A DNA stretch of 48,375 nucleotides, taken from NCBI GenBank assembly GCA_015061145.1, contig SUXD01000018.1:1-48375 (forward strand), in the 5' to 3' direction. A model generated the notes under the pieces. It made no database searches. It worked only from the letters and a program-made list of their open reading frames with translations, and had not been told where the DNA came from. The DNA is from Bacteroidales bacterium. Lineage in GTDB: Bacteria; Bacteroidota; Bacteroidia; Bacteroidales; Paludibacteraceae. Every line of letters starts with the position of its first letter. The stretch's first letter is position 1. Made by a program: the position numbers and the translations under genes. Shown here piece after piece: positions 34,691 to 43,134 of this stretch.

Positions 34691-35422
34691 TCACTTCAAC
34701 TGATATTCCATCCTGACAGTTACACTCGCTTTTTTCTCTTTCGAAGAGGTGTTGAATGTACCGCCATACGAATAGTCTTCGCTGCCGTTAGGGTCGGTAA
34801 TCTGGAACACACCCAAACGAGCCGAAGTAGCTTTTCCCAATTTAGCGCCGGCATTGTTCACAATGTTCTCTGCTCGCTGAAATGCATCTTTCGACGCTTT
34901 TTCTATCAACGAGAGTTTCAGTTCGTCCAGTTTTGTGTAATAATAATCCGGATTATAGCTTTCCACTTCCACTCCTTGCGAAATAAGGGTCGAAATCTGA
35001 CGGGAAATCTGTTCTATTTTATCCACATCGTTAGAAGTGACGGTGAAACTCTGTGACAAACGCCATCCGGTGAAATACGAACCGATATAATTTCCGTTAT
35101 CCGAATAGCGAGAATTGGTCATTTTAGATGCATCCACATTCGAGAATGTCAGTTCTGCATCGAGCACCCCGTTGTTTTTAAGATACTTATCCACTTTCTG
35201 CTGGCTTTTCTCTATTTCGTTATAAGCAGCCTGTTTGTCGTAAGCCTCCACCGACACATAACCTTTCCACACGATAAGATCGGAGGTAAAGGTCGTTTCG
35301 CCAAGCCCCGTCACCGAAATAGTGTCTTTTGAACTTACAATCGCCTTTATCGCCATAGCGATAAGCGCCGTACTCAGCACAATGCTAAGACCGATAATAA
35401 TCGATTTTCCTAATTCTTTCAT
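34691..35422 (-). CDS. SIMPL domain protein, membrane-anchored
   Basis: A 243-residue envelope protein with one N-terminal membrane helix (I-I-I-G-L-S-I-V-L-S-T-A-L-I-A-M-A-I) and a SIMPL (DUF541) domain, beginning I-S-V-T-G-L-G-E-T-T-F-T-S-D and containing the family's A-F-Q-R-A-E-N-I-V-N-N-A-G-A-K-L-G. Related proteins are periplasmic and of uncertain function. The frame opens at a TTG (35428); the ATG at 35422 is preferred. It follows the carboxynorspermidine synthase gene by 23 nt and is probably cotranscribed with it. Confidence 0.85.
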   Translation of the reverse strand: MKELGKSIIIGLSIVLSTALIAMAIKAIVSSKDTISVTGLGETTFTSDLIVWKGYVSVEAYDKQAAYNEIEKSQQKVDKYLKNNGVLDAELTFSNVDASKMTNSRYSDNGNYIGSYFTGWRLSQSFTVTSNDVDKIEQISRQISTLISQGVEVESYNPDYYYTKLDELKLSLIEKASKDAFQRAENIVNNAGAKLGKATSARLGVFQITDPNGSEDYSYGGTFNTSSKEKKASVTVRMEYQLK

Positions 35423-35445
35423 AAGCAAATATATTATTATTTATA

Positions 35446-36648
35446 TTACAGTTCCAAATCACCATCTATAATTTCATGCCAAGGAAGACCGCTTTCGGCC
35501 ACTTTCTTCATGAACGGATCGGGATCGAATTCCTCCACATTAAACACACCTGCACCACTCCATTTTCCCGTCATGAACATATATGCGCCCGTCATAGCCG
35601 GCACACCGGTGGTATAACTTACACCCTGCATACCCGTTTCCTTGTATGCCGCTTCGTGGCTGCAATTATTATATATGTAATAAGTTTTCTCCTTGCCGTC
35701 TTTCTTACCACGGATACGACAGCCAATTGATGTCCATCCCGAATAGTTTTCGCCGAGGTCCTGAGGATTTGGCAACACAGCTTTCAAGAACTGCAAAGGC
35801 ACTATCTTCACACCATTGTATTCCACCTCGTCGATGCGCGCCATGCCGATATTTTGAATCACACGCAAGTGAGTGAGATACTCCTGACCAAATGTCATCC
35901 AAAAACGCGCACGCTTGATGCTCGGATAGTTTTTCACCAACGACTCCAGTTCTTCGTGATAAAGGAGATATGACTCTTTCGGTCCTATTTCGGGATAATT
36001 CAGCGCCTTATGAATTTCAAGCGGACCAGTCTTCACCCATTGCCCGTTTTCATAATATCTGCCATTTTGCGTTATCTCGCGGATATTGATTTCCGGGTTA
36101 AAGTTTGTGGCGAACGCATGATGATGGTCGCCAGCATTGCAATCCACAATATCGAGGTACTCTATTTCGTCAAAATGATGTTTGGCTGCGTATGCCGTAT
36201 ATACACCTGTTTGCCCTGGGTCAAAACCGCAACCGAGAATGGCAGTCAAGCCCGCTTTTTTGAATCGATCTTGATATGCCCATTGCCACGAGTACTCAAA
36301 ATGCGCTTCGTCCTTTGGTTCGTAGTTGGCAGTATCCAGATAGTTGCATCCAGCTTCCAGACAAGCGTCCATAATTGTCAAATCCTGATAAGGAAGCGCT
36401 ACATTGATGACCAGTTTCGGCTGATATTTCTTGAATAATGCCACCAGTTCCGCCACATTGTCGGCATCCACTTGAGCGGTTTTTATATCTACACCATAAC
36501 GATTTTTCACATCGGCAGCTATAGCATCGCATTTAGATTTCGTTCGGCTGGCCAGAACAATCTCTGTGAAAACATCTGCATTCTGAGCCACTTTGTGAAC
36601 AACCACTGTGCCGACGCCACCTGCGCCAATAATCAAGACTTTTCCCAT
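35446..36648 (-). CDS. Carboxynorspermidine synthase (saccharopine dehydrogenase-like)
   Basis: A 400-residue NAD(P)H-dependent enzyme that joins putrescine or diaminopropane with aspartate semialdehyde in the alternative spermidine route. The Rossmann motif V-L-I-I-G-A-G-G-V-G-T-V-V is at residues 4-16. C-G-F-D-P-G-Q-T-G-V-Y and D-C-N-A-G-D-H-H match the carboxynorspermidine dehydrogenase branch of the saccharopine dehydrogenase family. The decarboxylase nspC of the same route is in this window, which supports the call over lysine metabolism. Confidence 0.9.
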   Translation of the reverse strand: MGKVLIIGAGGVGTVVVHKVAQNADVFTEIVLASRTKSKCDAIAADVKNRYGVDIKTAQVDADNVAELVALFKKYQPKLVINVALPYQDLTIMDACLEAGCNYLDTANYEPKDEAHFEYSWQWAYQDRFKKAGLTAILGCGFDPGQTGVYTAYAAKHHFDEIEYLDIVDCNAGDHHHAFATNFNPEINIREITQNGRYYENGQWVKTGPLEIHKALNYPEIGPKESYLLYHEELESLVKNYPSIKRARFWMTFGQEYLTHLRVIQNIGMARIDEVEYNGVKIVPLQFLKAVLPNPQDLGENYSGWTSIGCRIRGKKDGKEKTYYIYNNCSHEAAYKETGMQGVSYTTGVPAMTGAYMFMTGKWSGAGVFNVEEFDPDPFMKKVAESGLPWHEIIDGDLEL

Positions 36649-36689
36649 TTCTTTGTTAGTTTATGTTATTTTCTGAATTTCAATTAAGG

Positions 36690-36697
36690 CAAAGATA
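36690..36697 (-). promoter_or_regulatory. -7 element of the carboxynorspermidine synthase gene
   Basis: TATCTTTG on the minus strand, 42 nt before the ATG at 36648. Confidence 0.45.
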
Positions 36698-36753
36698 AAG
36701 ATTTTGTTTTGTTTTTTTCTTATACATCAAGATAATTTGAGTTTCTTTTTCGT

Positions 36754-36761
36754 TAATTTTG
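36754..36761 (+). promoter_or_regulatory. -7 element of the TtcA-like gene (near-leaderless)
   Basis: TAATTTTG ends 9 nt before the ATG at 36770, so transcription should begin only a few nucleotides before the start codon. It also rules out the in-frame Met at 36704 as start. Confidence 0.5.
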
Positions 36762-36769
36762 CACACATA

Positions 36770-37516
36770 ATGACAAACGCTAAAAAAAATACCGACGAGA
36801 CAATTGAGAAAATCATGCGACGCGCCTGGAAAACCATTCGCGAATACGCACTGATTGAAGACGGCGACAAGATTCTCATTGGGCTTTCTGGCGGAAAAGA
36901 TTCTCTGGCTTTAGTTGAAATACTGGGCGAAAGAATGAAAATATTCAAGCCTAAATTCACGCTTGTGGCAACGCACATCAGCGTTGAAAACATTCCCTAC
37001 CAATCTGATCTGGATTTTTTGGAGAAACACTGCGCTCGGTTCGGCATACCGTTTGTGCACGAAATCACCCGTTTCGACGCATCAACCGACAAACGAAGAA
37101 CACCATGCTTTCTGTGTTCGTGGAACAGACGAAAAAAACTTTTCGAGATAGCCAAACGATTGGGTTGCAACAAAATAGCGCTCGGACATCATCAAGACGA
37201 CATACTAGAGACACTGCTCATGAACCTAACATTTCAAGGAGCTTTCGGCACAATGCCGCTAATGATGAAAATGGACAAGTTCGACATGAAAATCATACGC
37301 CCGCTTGCCATGAACACAGAAAAAGAGCTGAAAGCATTCGCTAAAATTCGAAAATACAAGAAACAAGAGCGCAACTGCCCATACGAAAACAAATCTTCGC
37401 GCAACAGCATAAAAACGCTGATGAAGAGAATCGAAAAAATAAATCCCGACTTCCGCAACTCCATGTGGGGAGCCATGAGCAACATACAAGAAAATTATTT
37501 ACCGCAACAGAAATAA
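36770..37516 (+). CDS. TtcA-like PP-loop ATPase (tRNA 2-thiocytidine biosynthesis family)
   Basis: A 248-residue enzyme of the TtcA/TilS-like PP-loop group. The ATP-binding S-G-G-K-D-S near residue 45 is clear, and the cluster-binding C-F-L-C pair (near ~115) followed by N-R-R-K-K-L-F and A-L-G-H-H-Q-D-D matches TtcA, which thiolates C32 of some tRNAs. The third cluster Cys may be that of N-C-P-Y-E. It is somewhat shorter than E. coli TtcA (~310), so an exact role in tRNA thiolation is probable, not certain. The start at 36770 is set by the promoter position. Confidence 0.85.
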   Translation: MTNAKKNTDETIEKIMRRAWKTIREYALIEDGDKILIGLSGGKDSLALVEILGERMKIFKPKFTLVATHISVENIPYQSDLDFLEKHCARFGIPFVHEITRFDASTDKRRTPCFLCSWNRRKKLFEIAKRLGCNKIALGHHQDDILETLLMNLTFQGAFGTMPLMMKMDKFDMKIIRPLAMNTEKELKAFAKIRKYKKQERNCPYENKSSRNSIKTLMKRIEKINPDFRNSMWGAMSNIQENYLPQQK

Positions 37517-37527
37517 AAAAATTAAAA

Positions 37528-37896
37528 ATGAAAATCTTTATTACTATCGGACTGCTTGTTATCGCAAACATATTCATGACATTGGCGTGGTACGGACATT
37601 TACGGTTGAAAGACTACGATTGGTTTAACTCGCTGCCGCTGGTTGGAATCATCCTTTTCAGCTGGAGCATCGCCCTGTTCGAATACTTCTTTCAGGTGCC
37701 AGCCAACAGAATCGGGTTTCACGAAAACGGAGGACCATTCACGCTGCTACAGCTGAAAATCATTCAAGAAGTCATCACACTTGTTGTATTTGTTGCGTTT
37801 TCCACCATCGTATTCAAAAACGAGACTTTCAGATGGAATCACTTTGTAGGATTCATTTTTTTGATATTAGCCGTTTATTTTGTATTCAAAAAATGA
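37528..37896 (+). CDS. DUF486 (DMT-like) small membrane protein
   Basis: A 122-residue inner-membrane protein with four hydrophobic helices, typical of DUF486: F-M-T-L-A-W-Y-G-H near residue 15, S-W-S-I-A-L-F-E-Y near 48 and a Q-V-P-A-N-R-I-G segment. The family is related to small drug/metabolite transporters; no substrate is known. The ATG at 37528 lies 11 nt after the TtcA-like stop codon, so the two are probably cotranscribed. The longer frame from 37465 overlaps the upstream gene and is rejected. Confidence 0.88.
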   Translation: MKIFITIGLLVIANIFMTLAWYGHLRLKDYDWFNSLPLVGIILFSWSIALFEYFFQVPANRIGFHENGGPFTLLQLKIIQEVITLVVFVAFSTIVFKNETFRWNHFVGFIFLILAVYFVFKK

Positions 37897-37915
37897 TTTT
37901 ATCAATAAAATTTTA

Positions 37916-37923
37916 TACTTTTG
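37916..37923 (+). promoter_or_regulatory. -7 element of tRNA-Thr
   Basis: TACTTTTG followed by C, 10 nt before the tRNA 5' end. Confidence 0.5.
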
Positions 37924-37933
37924 CATCGGTTTT

Positions 37934-38006
37934 GCCACAATAGCGTAGTTGGTAGCGCAAATCATTCGTAATGATTAGGTCGCCGGTTCGAGTCCGGCTT
38001 GTGGCT
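37934..38006 (+). tRNA. tRNA-Thr (anticodon CGU)
   Basis: Acceptor stem GCCACAA / UUGUGGC, D-arm AGCGUAGUUGGUAGCGC, anticodon arm AAUCA-UUCGUAA-UGAUU (CGU) and T-arm GCCGGUUCGAGUCCGGC. 73 nt, no encoded CCA. Confidence 0.93.
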
Positions 38007-38009
38007 CAC

Positions 38010-38040
38010 AAAAAAGCAGTTTCGTTGAAACTGCTTTTTT
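38010..38040 (+). terminator. Terminator of tRNA-Thr
   Basis: An 8-bp stem GCAGTTTC / GAAACTGC with a 3-nt loop, extended by A-T pairs and followed by a T-run. Confidence 0.85.
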
Positions 38041-38110
38041 TGTTGTCTATAACTGCAAGGCATAAATTCCTTTGAACACATCCTGAAATACAATTCCATC
38101 ACCAAAAGAA

Positions 38111-38144
38111 AAGAGAGCAGAAAAGTTGCCTTTTCTGCTCTCTT
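38111..38144. terminator. Terminator of the lipoprotein gene
   Basis: A perfect 15-bp stem AAGAGAGCAGAAAAG / CTTTTCTGCTCTCTT with loop TTGC, 25 nt beyond the stop codon of the minus-strand lipoprotein gene. Confidence 0.8.
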
Positions 38145-38169
38145 AATATCCGCTATACGGAAATACGTA

Positions 38170-38757
38170 TTATTTCTTTGTTTGGAAAAGAACGGCTTTA
38201 GAAATAACCATATCGCCAGCCGAACCTTGGTCGCCAAAGTGGATGTGCATACCAGCATTGCCATCGGCAAAGCGTTCTGTAATCTCAGCCGGCAATTGGA
38301 ATACAACAGTTGTTTCGTCTTTGTAGGTCTTCTTAACCGTCGCGCTATCGAGTGTAGCAAGCACAGGTTCGGTTCCGCTATGCTCTCCTGTCAACCAATA
38401 AACTGAGCTGATGTTGTCTTTAGCGTTACCGTCTGCGTCGAAACTCTCCACTTGGAAACGGAATTGATATGGTTCGCCAACAATAGTGAGCGCCAAACCG
38501 TCGTATGTCGCATCCAAAGATTTTCCTTTTTCAGCAAAGTCGGTTGCAAACGACACCCATTTGTAAGCGTAACCTGTTCCACCGTCACTTTCTGATGGAG
38601 TGAAATCATACTCCAATGCAGCGATTTCAACAGAATCTGCCGCAGCGCAAGTTGTCTCCACTTGCACTTCTTCCGCTTGTACAGCCTCCTGGTTGTTGTT
38701 TTTAGATGTACATGCCACCGCCAGAACAGCCGCAATAAACATTGTAATTTTTTTCAT
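38170..38757 (-). CDS. Hypothetical lipoprotein
   Basis: A 195-residue protein of unknown family. The signal peptide ends in the lipobox L-A-V-A-C, so it is lipid-anchored, probably at the outer membrane. After an Asn/Glu/Gln-rich linker the rest is a beta-rich domain (Y-A-Y-K-W-V-S-F-A, Y-Q-F-R-F-Q-V-E-S-F, V-V-F-Q-L-P) that could form a jelly-roll or Ig-like sandwich. The gene has its own promoter and terminator and stands alone. Confidence 0.75.
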   Translation of the reverse strand: MKKITMFIAAVLAVACTSKNNNQEAVQAEEVQVETTCAAADSVEIAALEYDFTPSESDGGTGYAYKWVSFATDFAEKGKSLDATYDGLALTIVGEPYQFRFQVESFDADGNAKDNISSVYWLTGEHSGTEPVLATLDSATVKKTYKDETTVVFQLPAEITERFADGNAGMHIHFGDQGSAGDMVISKAVLFQTKK

Positions 38758-38795
38758 TTTCGTATTTGTTTAAGTTAATATTAAAGTTAATCAAA

Positions 38796-38828
38796 CAAAA
38801 ATACGTCATTTTTTTTCATTTCCACAAA
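38796..38828 (-). promoter_or_regulatory. Promoter of the lipoprotein gene
   Basis: On the minus strand TTTG (38825-38828), 21 bp, then TATTTTTG (38796-38803), 39 nt before the ATG at 38757. Confidence 0.6.
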
Positions 38829-38888
38829 CAAACACAGCTTTTTTTACATTTTTTCAATAAAAAATAGCATTCAGAATAAAATTGAGGA

Positions 38889-38896
38889 TAATTTTG
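38889..38896 (+). promoter_or_regulatory. -7 element of the DNA glycosylase gene
   Basis: TAATTTTG, 16 nt before the ATG at 38913. Confidence 0.45.
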
Positions 38897-38912
38897 TTGC
38901 AAAATAACAAGA

Positions 38913-39485
38913 ATGACACTCGAAACGCATCCTTTAAAACCGTTTTTGCCGGCCAATGCCAAGGTGCTGATGCTCGGCAGCTTCCCGCCACCAAAGAAAA
39001 GGTGGTGCATCGACTTCTATTACCCGAACTTCAACAACGACATGTGGCGCATCTTCGGACTGGTGTTTTTTTCAGACAAAAATCATTTTGTCGACACTGC
39101 CGCAAAAAAATTCAGGCAAGACACCATTGTTGATTTTCTTAACGAGAAAGGCATTGCCATATATGACACTGCCACGCGTGTGATTCGCGAAAAAGACAAC
39201 GCCTCCGACAAGTTTCTGACCATTGTGGAGCCAACCGACCTGAAAAACATGCTGAAAAAAATCTCGTTTTGTCAGGCCATCGTAACTACCGGGCAAAAGG
39301 CTACCGACACGCTATGCGCCTATTTTAGCGTCACTCCTCCATCTGTGGGCGAGTCGGTCGACTTTTCCATCGATGGTAAAGCAATGCGATTTTATCGAAT
39401 GCCCTCCTCTTCCAGGGCCTATCCGCTCGCCATCGACAAAAAAGCGGCATTCTACCGAGACATGTTCTTAAATATATTCGGATAA
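38913..39485 (+). CDS. Uracil-DNA glycosylase family protein
   Basis: A 190-residue base-excision repair enzyme of the uracil/deoxyinosine-DNA glycosylase superfamily. The active-site strand V-L-M-L-G-S-F-P-P-P near residue 20 replaces the GQDPY motif of classic UDGs, and the closing loop R-M-P-S-S-S-R-A-Y near residue 165 is in the position of the H-P-S-P/P-S-P-S-x-R loop. It resembles the group annotated as hypoxanthine (deoxyinosine)-specific glycosylases. The damaged base recognised is not certain. It stands alone between its promoter and a shared terminator. Confidence 0.82.
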   Translation: MTLETHPLKPFLPANAKVLMLGSFPPPKKRWCIDFYYPNFNNDMWRIFGLVFFSDKNHFVDTAAKKFRQDTIVDFLNEKGIAIYDTATRVIREKDNASDKFLTIVEPTDLKNMLKKISFCQAIVTTGQKATDTLCAYFSVTPPSVGESVDFSIDGKAMRFYRMPSSSRAYPLAIDKKAAFYRDMFLNIFG

Positions 39486-39498
39486 ACACAAAAAAAAA

Positions 39499-39518
39499 CG
39501 GACAACGCTCGTTGTCCG
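39499..39518. terminator. Bidirectional terminator between the glycosylase gene and secG
   Basis: An 8-bp stem CGGACAAC / GTTGTCCG with loop GCTC, an A-run before it and T-rich sequence after. Confidence 0.8.
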
Positions 39519-39545
39519 CTTATTTTTTCTTTGTTTCTGCCTCGA

Positions 39546-39887
39546 TTATTCTGCGCTTTCCAATGGATTTGCTGCAGCTGGCGCTGCGACATTAGGATTG
39601 GTGGAAGTCGCATTTTCAACTTCACTTTTGATAGCCGAATCCACCGCCTCTTCTTTCGAGCCCGACGAGAGTGAGATGGAAACTATCACGCAAAGCAACA
39701 CGATAAACGCAGCAAAGCCCCAAGTGGCTTTTTCAACGAAATCTGTTGTTTTACGAACGCCTAAAATCTGATTTGACGAAGCAAATCCCGAAGCAAGACC
39801 GCCACCTTTTGAATTCTGGACAAGCACCAAAATGATAAGAATTACGGCTGCAAAAACAATTACACTTGTTAGAATAACGTACAACAT
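39546..39887 (-). CDS. secG: Preprotein translocase subunit SecG
   Basis: A 113-residue inner-membrane subunit of the Sec translocon. Two membrane helices are visible (about 3-22 and 50-72), with the SecG signature L-V-Q-N-S-K-G-G-G-L-A-S-G-F after the first. The C-terminal ~35 residues are Ala/Ser/Asn-rich, as is common in Bacteroidota SecG. It is the last gene of the sigma54 activator-lptE-TPR-secG operon, 11 nt after the TPR gene. Confidence 0.93.
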   Translation of the reverse strand: MLYVILTSVIVFAAVILIILVLVQNSKGGGLASGFASSNQILGVRKTTDFVEKATWGFAAFIVLLCVIVSISLSSGSKEEAVDSAIKSEVENATSTNPNVAAPAAANPLESAE

Positions 39888-39898
39888 TTTATTTTCTA

Positions 39899-40423
39899 TT
39901 ATTTATTATTTTCAATAATGATTCTTAAGAATCTGATTTGGTCTGCAAAGTAAATACTTTTTTCTGGATATTTCAAACTTAACTTCTCAAATATTTTTAT
40001 GGCGCGTTCATATTTCTTTTGTTTTATGTAAATTTTCGCCAAGGTCTCGCTGAAAAATTCGCCTTCTTCCGTTGCAGAATGTTTATCTTCCTCATCATTC
40101 TTTTCTTCGGCAACAGGCTGAATGTCCGCCGTATTGGCCACCGTTTCCGAATTGTCGGCAAACTCAAGCGACAATGGCATTTCCTCTGGTACATTTTCGG
40201 CCATTTGGTGCACAAACTCCCACAGCCATCTGCGCGAAGGCGCGTAAATCGAGAGTTTGCTCAAGCGCGCCTCGTATTCGTCCGGGCGATAATGATACAG
40301 CATTTTTGCCCACGCCATCTGATATGCGGCGCAATACGGATTCTTTCGGACTTTTTCTGCCAACTGCTCCAGCGTCTGCTCCGAAGGCAACGCTCCATTC
40401 AATATTTCCGTCACCGCATCCAT
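39899..40423 (-). CDS. TPR-like protein of the lptE-secG operon
   Basis: A 174-residue soluble protein. The C-terminal ~45 residues hold one tetratricopeptide-like unit ([22 protein letters not shown]), preceded by an acidic linker and an N-terminal helical part ([13 protein letters not shown]). It is probably a scaffold or adaptor in envelope assembly; no specific function is known. The ATG at 40423 overlaps the lptE stop by one base, so the two are translationally coupled. Confidence 0.75.
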   Translation of the reverse strand: MDAVTEILNGALPSEQTLEQLAEKVRKNPYCAAYQMAWAKMLYHYRPDEYEARLSKLSIYAPSRRWLWEFVHQMAENVPEEMPLSLEFADNSETVANTADIQPVAEEKNDEEDKHSATEEGEFFSETLAKIYIKQKKYERAIKIFEKLSLKYPEKSIYFADQIRFLRIIIENNK

Positions 40424-40935
40424 CACCAATTGACAGCCACCTTGTTAAATATTGCGTCCGTTATCTCTTCTATGATTTCGCCTATCAGCTCGTCCTGCAC
40501 ATCGGTAATCATTTTGCTGCTGTCAAAATTTCGGTAGGCTGAGAAGTTCGATTCAAAATCCTCATTGTGGTTCTGATTATTGACAAAACGCACACGGACA
40601 GTCACTGTCAGACGGGTCTCCGCAGCGTAAGCATCGCTTTGAATCGCCATTGGCGTAAGCGCATACTCTGTAATTTCGCCCTCCAACTGATAGTCGCCGT
40701 TACGAGTCACCGAAATCAGGCGGGTCTGCCTTGAAAATATATCACGAAGTTCCTCTGTGAACATCTGGCTCAGCGGAGAATAGACCAACGCCGCGCGATT
40801 CGGGAAATCGGCTATTGTTATCGTTTTAATTTTCGTATAATCTATGGATGACGCATTCAATTTCACTTGAATCTTGCACGAAACCAACGCCAGCGCAAGC
40901 AACAGCATTGCGCCAATCAATTTTCTTTTTTCCAT
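40423..40935 (-). CDS. lptE: LPS assembly lipoprotein LptE-like
   Basis: A 170-residue lipoprotein with signal [19 protein letters not shown] and lipobox Cys. The following [12 protein letters not shown]...L-V-Y-S-P-L and [16 protein letters not shown] are the patterns of Bacteroidota LptE, which plugs the outer-membrane LPS exporter LptD. The frame extends to a GTG at 40956, but the ATG at 40935 gives a normal signal peptide. It is between a sigma54 activator gene and secG. Confidence 0.85.
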   Translation of the reverse strand: MEKRKLIGAMLLLALALVSCKIQVKLNASSIDYTKIKTITIADFPNRAALVYSPLSQMFTEELRDIFSRQTRLISVTRNGDYQLEGEITEYALTPMAIQSDAYAAETRLTVTVRVRFVNNQNHNEDFESNFSAYRNFDSSKMITDVQDELIGEIIEEITDAIFNKVAVNW

Positions 40936-40971
40936 GAGTTTTGTTGTCTGTCTCACCTTCCGTTATTTTTC

Positions 40972-42237
40972 TCAACACTCTATCCCATATTCCTTTATCT
41001 TGCGATACAATGTTCGCTCAGATATTTTCAGCTCGTTCGCCGCCTCTTTTCGTTTGCCTCGATGTTTCTCTAGCGCTTTTTTGATAACATCCTTTTCCAT
41101 ATCCTCCAACGAAAGCGTTTCCTCCACATACTCCTCAGTATCTTCGATATGCGCATTATCACGAGTTGAAGGATCTTCCTTTTTCGGGTACTCCGAAATA
41201 GCCACTACCGGATGAGCAACAGGTGTTGCTTCTGTCATCGGGACATTCGGAATATATTGCACGTTGGCATCCTGCGGCATCTGCTGGTATTTCACATTTC
41301 TATTCATTAAATCGTGCACCACCTTGCGCAACTCGTCCATATCCTTTTTCATGTCAAAAAGCACTTGATAAAGAATCTCACGCTCATTATTGAACGAACG
41401 CGACTCCTGCTCGTGTCCGCCAAACAGAACCGGCATCTTACGCACCTCGTTATCTGGCAGATAGTTTTTTAAAATATCTACTGATATTTCGCGTGACTGT
41501 TCTATGACAGAAATTTGTTCCGCTATATTTTTCAGCTGACGAATATTTCCGTGAAAATAATAATCCTGCAGCAAATCCTGCGCTTCGGGCGTAAGTCTGA
41601 CAGTCGGCATATTATATCGCTGTGCGAAATCGGCCGCAAATTTTCGGAACAAGACCGGAATGTCTTCACGACGCTCGCGCAAAGATGGCACTTGAATATT
41701 AATTGTATTCAAACGATAGTACAAATCTTCGCGGAACCTGCCGTCGCGCACAGCCTGCTGCATATTCAGGTTAGTAGCAGCCACCACGCGCACATTTGTC
41801 TTTTGCACCTTGGACGACCCGACTTTGATAAACTCTCCAGACTCCAGCACGCGCAACAATCGAGCTTGTGTAGAAAGCGGAAGCTCACCTACCTCATCCA
41901 AGAAGATAGTTCCCTCGTTAGCCACCTCAAAATAACCTTTCCTGTCGGACAAGGCGCCAGTAAAAGAACCTTTCTCGTGGCCAAAAAGTTCAGAATCTAT
42001 CGTTCCTTCGGGGATGGCGCCGCAGTTCACCGCAATGTAAGGGCCATGTTTTCTGTAGCTATACTGGTGTATAATTTGCGGGAAATTTTCTTTCCCGACT
42101 CCGCTTTCGCCCGTAACCAGCACCGACAAATCGGTGGAAGCCACTTGCACAGCTATGTCGATGCAACGGTTCAGCAGCTCGGAGTTTCCTATGATCCCGA
42201 AACGCTGCTTTATCGATTGAATATCCACTTTTGGCAT
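40972..42237 (-). CDS. Sigma54-dependent transcriptional activator without receiver domain
   Basis: A 421-residue AAA+ enhancer-binding protein. The N-terminus goes almost straight into the AAA+ domain: Walker A G-E-S-G-V-G-K-E (43-50), the sigma54-contact loop as G-S-F-T-G-A (90-95; G-A-F-T-G-A in most), Walker B F-L-D-E-V-G-E and R-F-R-E-D-L-Y-Y-R-L. The last ~45 residues form a Fis-type helix-turn-helix (A-A-N-E-L-K-I-S-E-R-T-L-Y-R-K-I). No response-regulator domain is present, so activity must be set by other means. It heads an operon with lptE and secG, an arrangement seen in Bacteroidota; it may control envelope genes. Confidence 0.9.
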   Translation of the reverse strand: MPKVDIQSIKQRFGIIGNSELLNRCIDIAVQVASTDLSVLVTGESGVGKENFPQIIHQYSYRKHGPYIAVNCGAIPEGTIDSELFGHEKGSFTGALSDRKGYFEVANEGTIFLDEVGELPLSTQARLLRVLESGEFIKVGSSKVQKTNVRVVAATNLNMQQAVRDGRFREDLYYRLNTINIQVPSLRERREDIPVLFRKFAADFAQRYNMPTVRLTPEAQDLLQDYYFHGNIRQLKNIAEQISVIEQSREISVDILKNYLPDNEVRKMPVLFGGHEQESRSFNNEREILYQVLFDMKKDMDELRKVVHDLMNRNVKYQQMPQDANVQYIPNVPMTEATPVAHPVVAISEYPKKEDPSTRDNAHIEDTEEYVEETLSLEDMEKDVIKKALEKHRGKRKEAANELKISERTLYRKIKEYGIEC

Positions 42238-42265
42238 CTCGCTTCTAGTTTAGGTAATAAAAAAA

Positions 42266-43126
42266 TTATGCTTTCAGCAATTTCACACAGCGCACAAGCG
42301 AATCGTACCAATAAGGGACTTTTACGCCATAAGTTTCCTTTATTTTTCTTTTGTTGAGCACACTATAGAAGGGGCGCGGCGTCTTTGCAGGATAATCTTT
42401 CGACTCGATAGGCTGCACATCGCATCCCGCAATGCCCGACACCATGCAAATGGCACGCGTGAAATCGTACCAGCTGCAAACACCTTCATTAGAAAAATGA
42501 TAGACACCCGGAACAAACTTCTCTGACGACACCACTTTCATGATAGCTTCCGCCAAATCAGCCGCATAAGTAGGCGAACCTATCTGGTCGAACACTACCG
42601 TCAGACGATCGCGTTCACTGCACAATTTCATCATTGTTTTCACAAAATTTTTCCCGAAAGAGGAATAAAGCCATGCTGTACGGATAATCACCGACGAATC
42701 TGGCAATATTTTTTGCAGCACCTGCTCGCCTTCGGCTTTGGTCTTTCCGTAAACCGTATTCGGACTAATAGCATCGTCTTCGTTATACGGCTGATGACCG
42801 TTTCCGTCGAACACATAATCAGTCGAAACATGAATCATCTTCACATTATGCCGCTGCGCCGCTTCGGCCAACACACCTACAGCGTCGCGATTCAGTTTTC
42901 TTGCATTCGCCTCGTCTGTTTCGGCATTGTCCACCGCCGTATAAGCCGCACAATTCACAATAAAATCAAATGAATTTTCGGCAAAATAGCGTTCTACGGC
43001 ATCCGCATCACATATATTCAGTTCTTGATAATCCGTAAAATCAAACTCATGCTGGGGATAATTAGCTGATGCGACGCGCATTTCTGACCCCAGCTGACCG
43101 TTAGCTCCAGTCACTAATATTTTCAT
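42266..43126 (-). CDS. rfbD: dTDP-4-dehydrorhamnose reductase
   Basis: A 286-residue short-chain-dehydrogenase-type enzyme, the last step of dTDP-L-rhamnose synthesis. N-terminal Rossmann motif I-L-V-T-G-A-N-G-Q-L-G-S-E, then the family's N-C-A-A-Y-T-A-V-D-N-A-E and S-T-D-Y-V-F-D-G. Y-x-x-x-K is present as Y-G-K-T-K-A-E-G-E. It follows rfbC by 8 nt in the rfbA-rfbC-rfbD operon. rfbB (dehydratase) is not in the window. Confidence 0.93.
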   Translation of the reverse strand: MKILVTGANGQLGSEMRVASANYPQHEFDFTDYQELNICDADAVERYFAENSFDFIVNCAAYTAVDNAETDEANARKLNRDAVGVLAEAAQRHNVKMIHVSTDYVFDGNGHQPYNEDDAISPNTVYGKTKAEGEQVLQKILPDSSVIIRTAWLYSSFGKNFVKTMMKLCSERDRLTVVFDQIGSPTYAADLAEAIMKVVSSEKFVPGVYHFSNEGVCSWYDFTRAICMVSGIAGCDVQPIESKDYPAKTPRPFYSVLNKRKIKETYGVKVPYWYDSLVRCVKLLKA

Positions 43127-43134
43127 AATTCAAA

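Noticed and set aside
37962-38360. 132-codon minus-strand open frame ending K-P-D-S-N-R-R-P-N-H-Y-E
   Set aside because: Its end is the translated complement of tRNA-Thr, and the rest overlaps the lipoprotein gene; the same artefact occurs at the tRNA genes at 12.7 kb.
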